Positions 63,966 through 64,000 of a DNA stretch of 64,000 bases are shown piece by piece. The number at the start of each line of letters is the position of its first letter. The stretch's first letter is position 1. A model generated the notes under the pieces. It worked only from the letters and a program-made list of their open reading frames with translations. It ran no database searches and was not told the DNA's origin. Position numbers and translations under genes: made by a program. This DNA comes from Neisseriaceae bacterium (lineage in GTDB: Bacteria > Pseudomonadota > Gammaproteobacteria > Burkholderiales > Neisseriaceae), in assembly GCA_017991555.1 (NCBI GenBank), contig JAGOQM010000011.1, positions 20,469 through 84,468 on the forward strand, in the 5' to 3' direction.

Positions 63966-64000
63966 GGGTATTCGGGGTAAAGGCGCAAGGCCAAGGCAAG

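Larger units (their letters stand above)
63523..64000. other. Repeat-containing intergenic end of window
   Basis: 478 bases with no convincing gene. Holds a relative of the 39.9-kb repeat, a perfect hairpin and a terminator, listed separately. Confidence 0.5.

Noticed and set aside
63648..63999. Frames at the right end (plus 63648-63980, minus 63778-63999)
   Set aside because: They run through repeat hairpins and a terminator and show no domain.
1..64000. Neisserial DNA uptake sequence (GCCGTCTGAA or dialects)
   Set aside because: I looked for it in terminators and intergenic regions and saw no repeated copies; a computed count is needed to be sure.
1..64000. CRISPR arrays, tRNA or rRNA genes, insertion sequence transposases, phage genes
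   Set aside because: None could be supported: no regularly spaced repeats, no cloverleaf candidates, and no transposase or integrase frames.

Overview
The window is a stretch of bacterial chromosome with compact gene packing and a GC content that looks like the low-to-mid fifties by eye. Family content and gene order point to Betaproteobacteria, most likely Neisseriaceae. The strongest clue is the run sodB, dnaB, then minor pilin genes of the pilH-I-J-K type, which is the neisserial arrangement. Others are a beta-type HupB, a trigger factor/clpP/clpX/lon/hupB/ppiD block, hpnDE and FNR-controlled hemN. The genus cannot be resolved by reading, and no DNA uptake sequence was obvious by eye.

Layout. 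1-5.9 kb: 5' end of htpX, proA, a Fur-controlled TonB receptor of the heme/hemoglobin type, the rRNA methylase rlmF and a DUF695-RraB fusion. 6-9 kb: hemN and fnr, each with an FNR box. 9-16.3 kb: a zinc-less sirtuin, a membrane-anchored double AAA+ ATPase, radA, then a YciK-like SDR with hpnE and hpnD (squalene synthesis). 16.4-23.7 kb: pilK-J-I-H, an inserted pair of exported proteins (Tat flavin amine oxidase and Sec RidA), dnaB and sodB, the last with an FNR box inside its promoter. 23.8-34.8 kb: the protein-quality-control block ppiD, hupB, lon, clpX, clpP and tig, split between clpP and tig by an aminobutyraldehyde-type dehydrogenase and a double SnoaL-like protein. 35-39.2 kb: a DUF1853 protein, trmJ, suhB, a frameshifted ceramidase-like pseudogene and an HTH regulator. 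39.2-40.9 kb: a gene-poor stretch with a 594-bp imperfect palindrome between two copies of a ~100-bp repeat, plus a possible 35-residue membrane peptide. 40.9-44.6 kb: trpG, trpD, a phosphomannomutase/phosphoglucomutase and a VC0807-type membrane protein.

44.6-58.3 kb is a nitrate respiration island: narK1-narK2-narX-narL in one operon, a divergent GntR/FCD regulator, an acetyltransferase and narGHJI. NarX/NarL sense nitrate and nitrite, the two NarK proteins move nitrate in and nitrite out, and NarGHI reduces nitrate at the inner face of the membrane, with NarJ as assembly chaperone. FNR and HemN give the anaerobic switch and oxygen-independent heme synthesis that this lifestyle needs.

58.7-63.5 kb holds the least familiar system. 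It contains a decayed receiver, an intact NarL-type response regulator and two overlapping paralogous membrane sensor kinases. The first kinase has lost the residues needed for ATP binding and the second keeps them. The last ~480 bp contain only repeat hairpins and a terminator.
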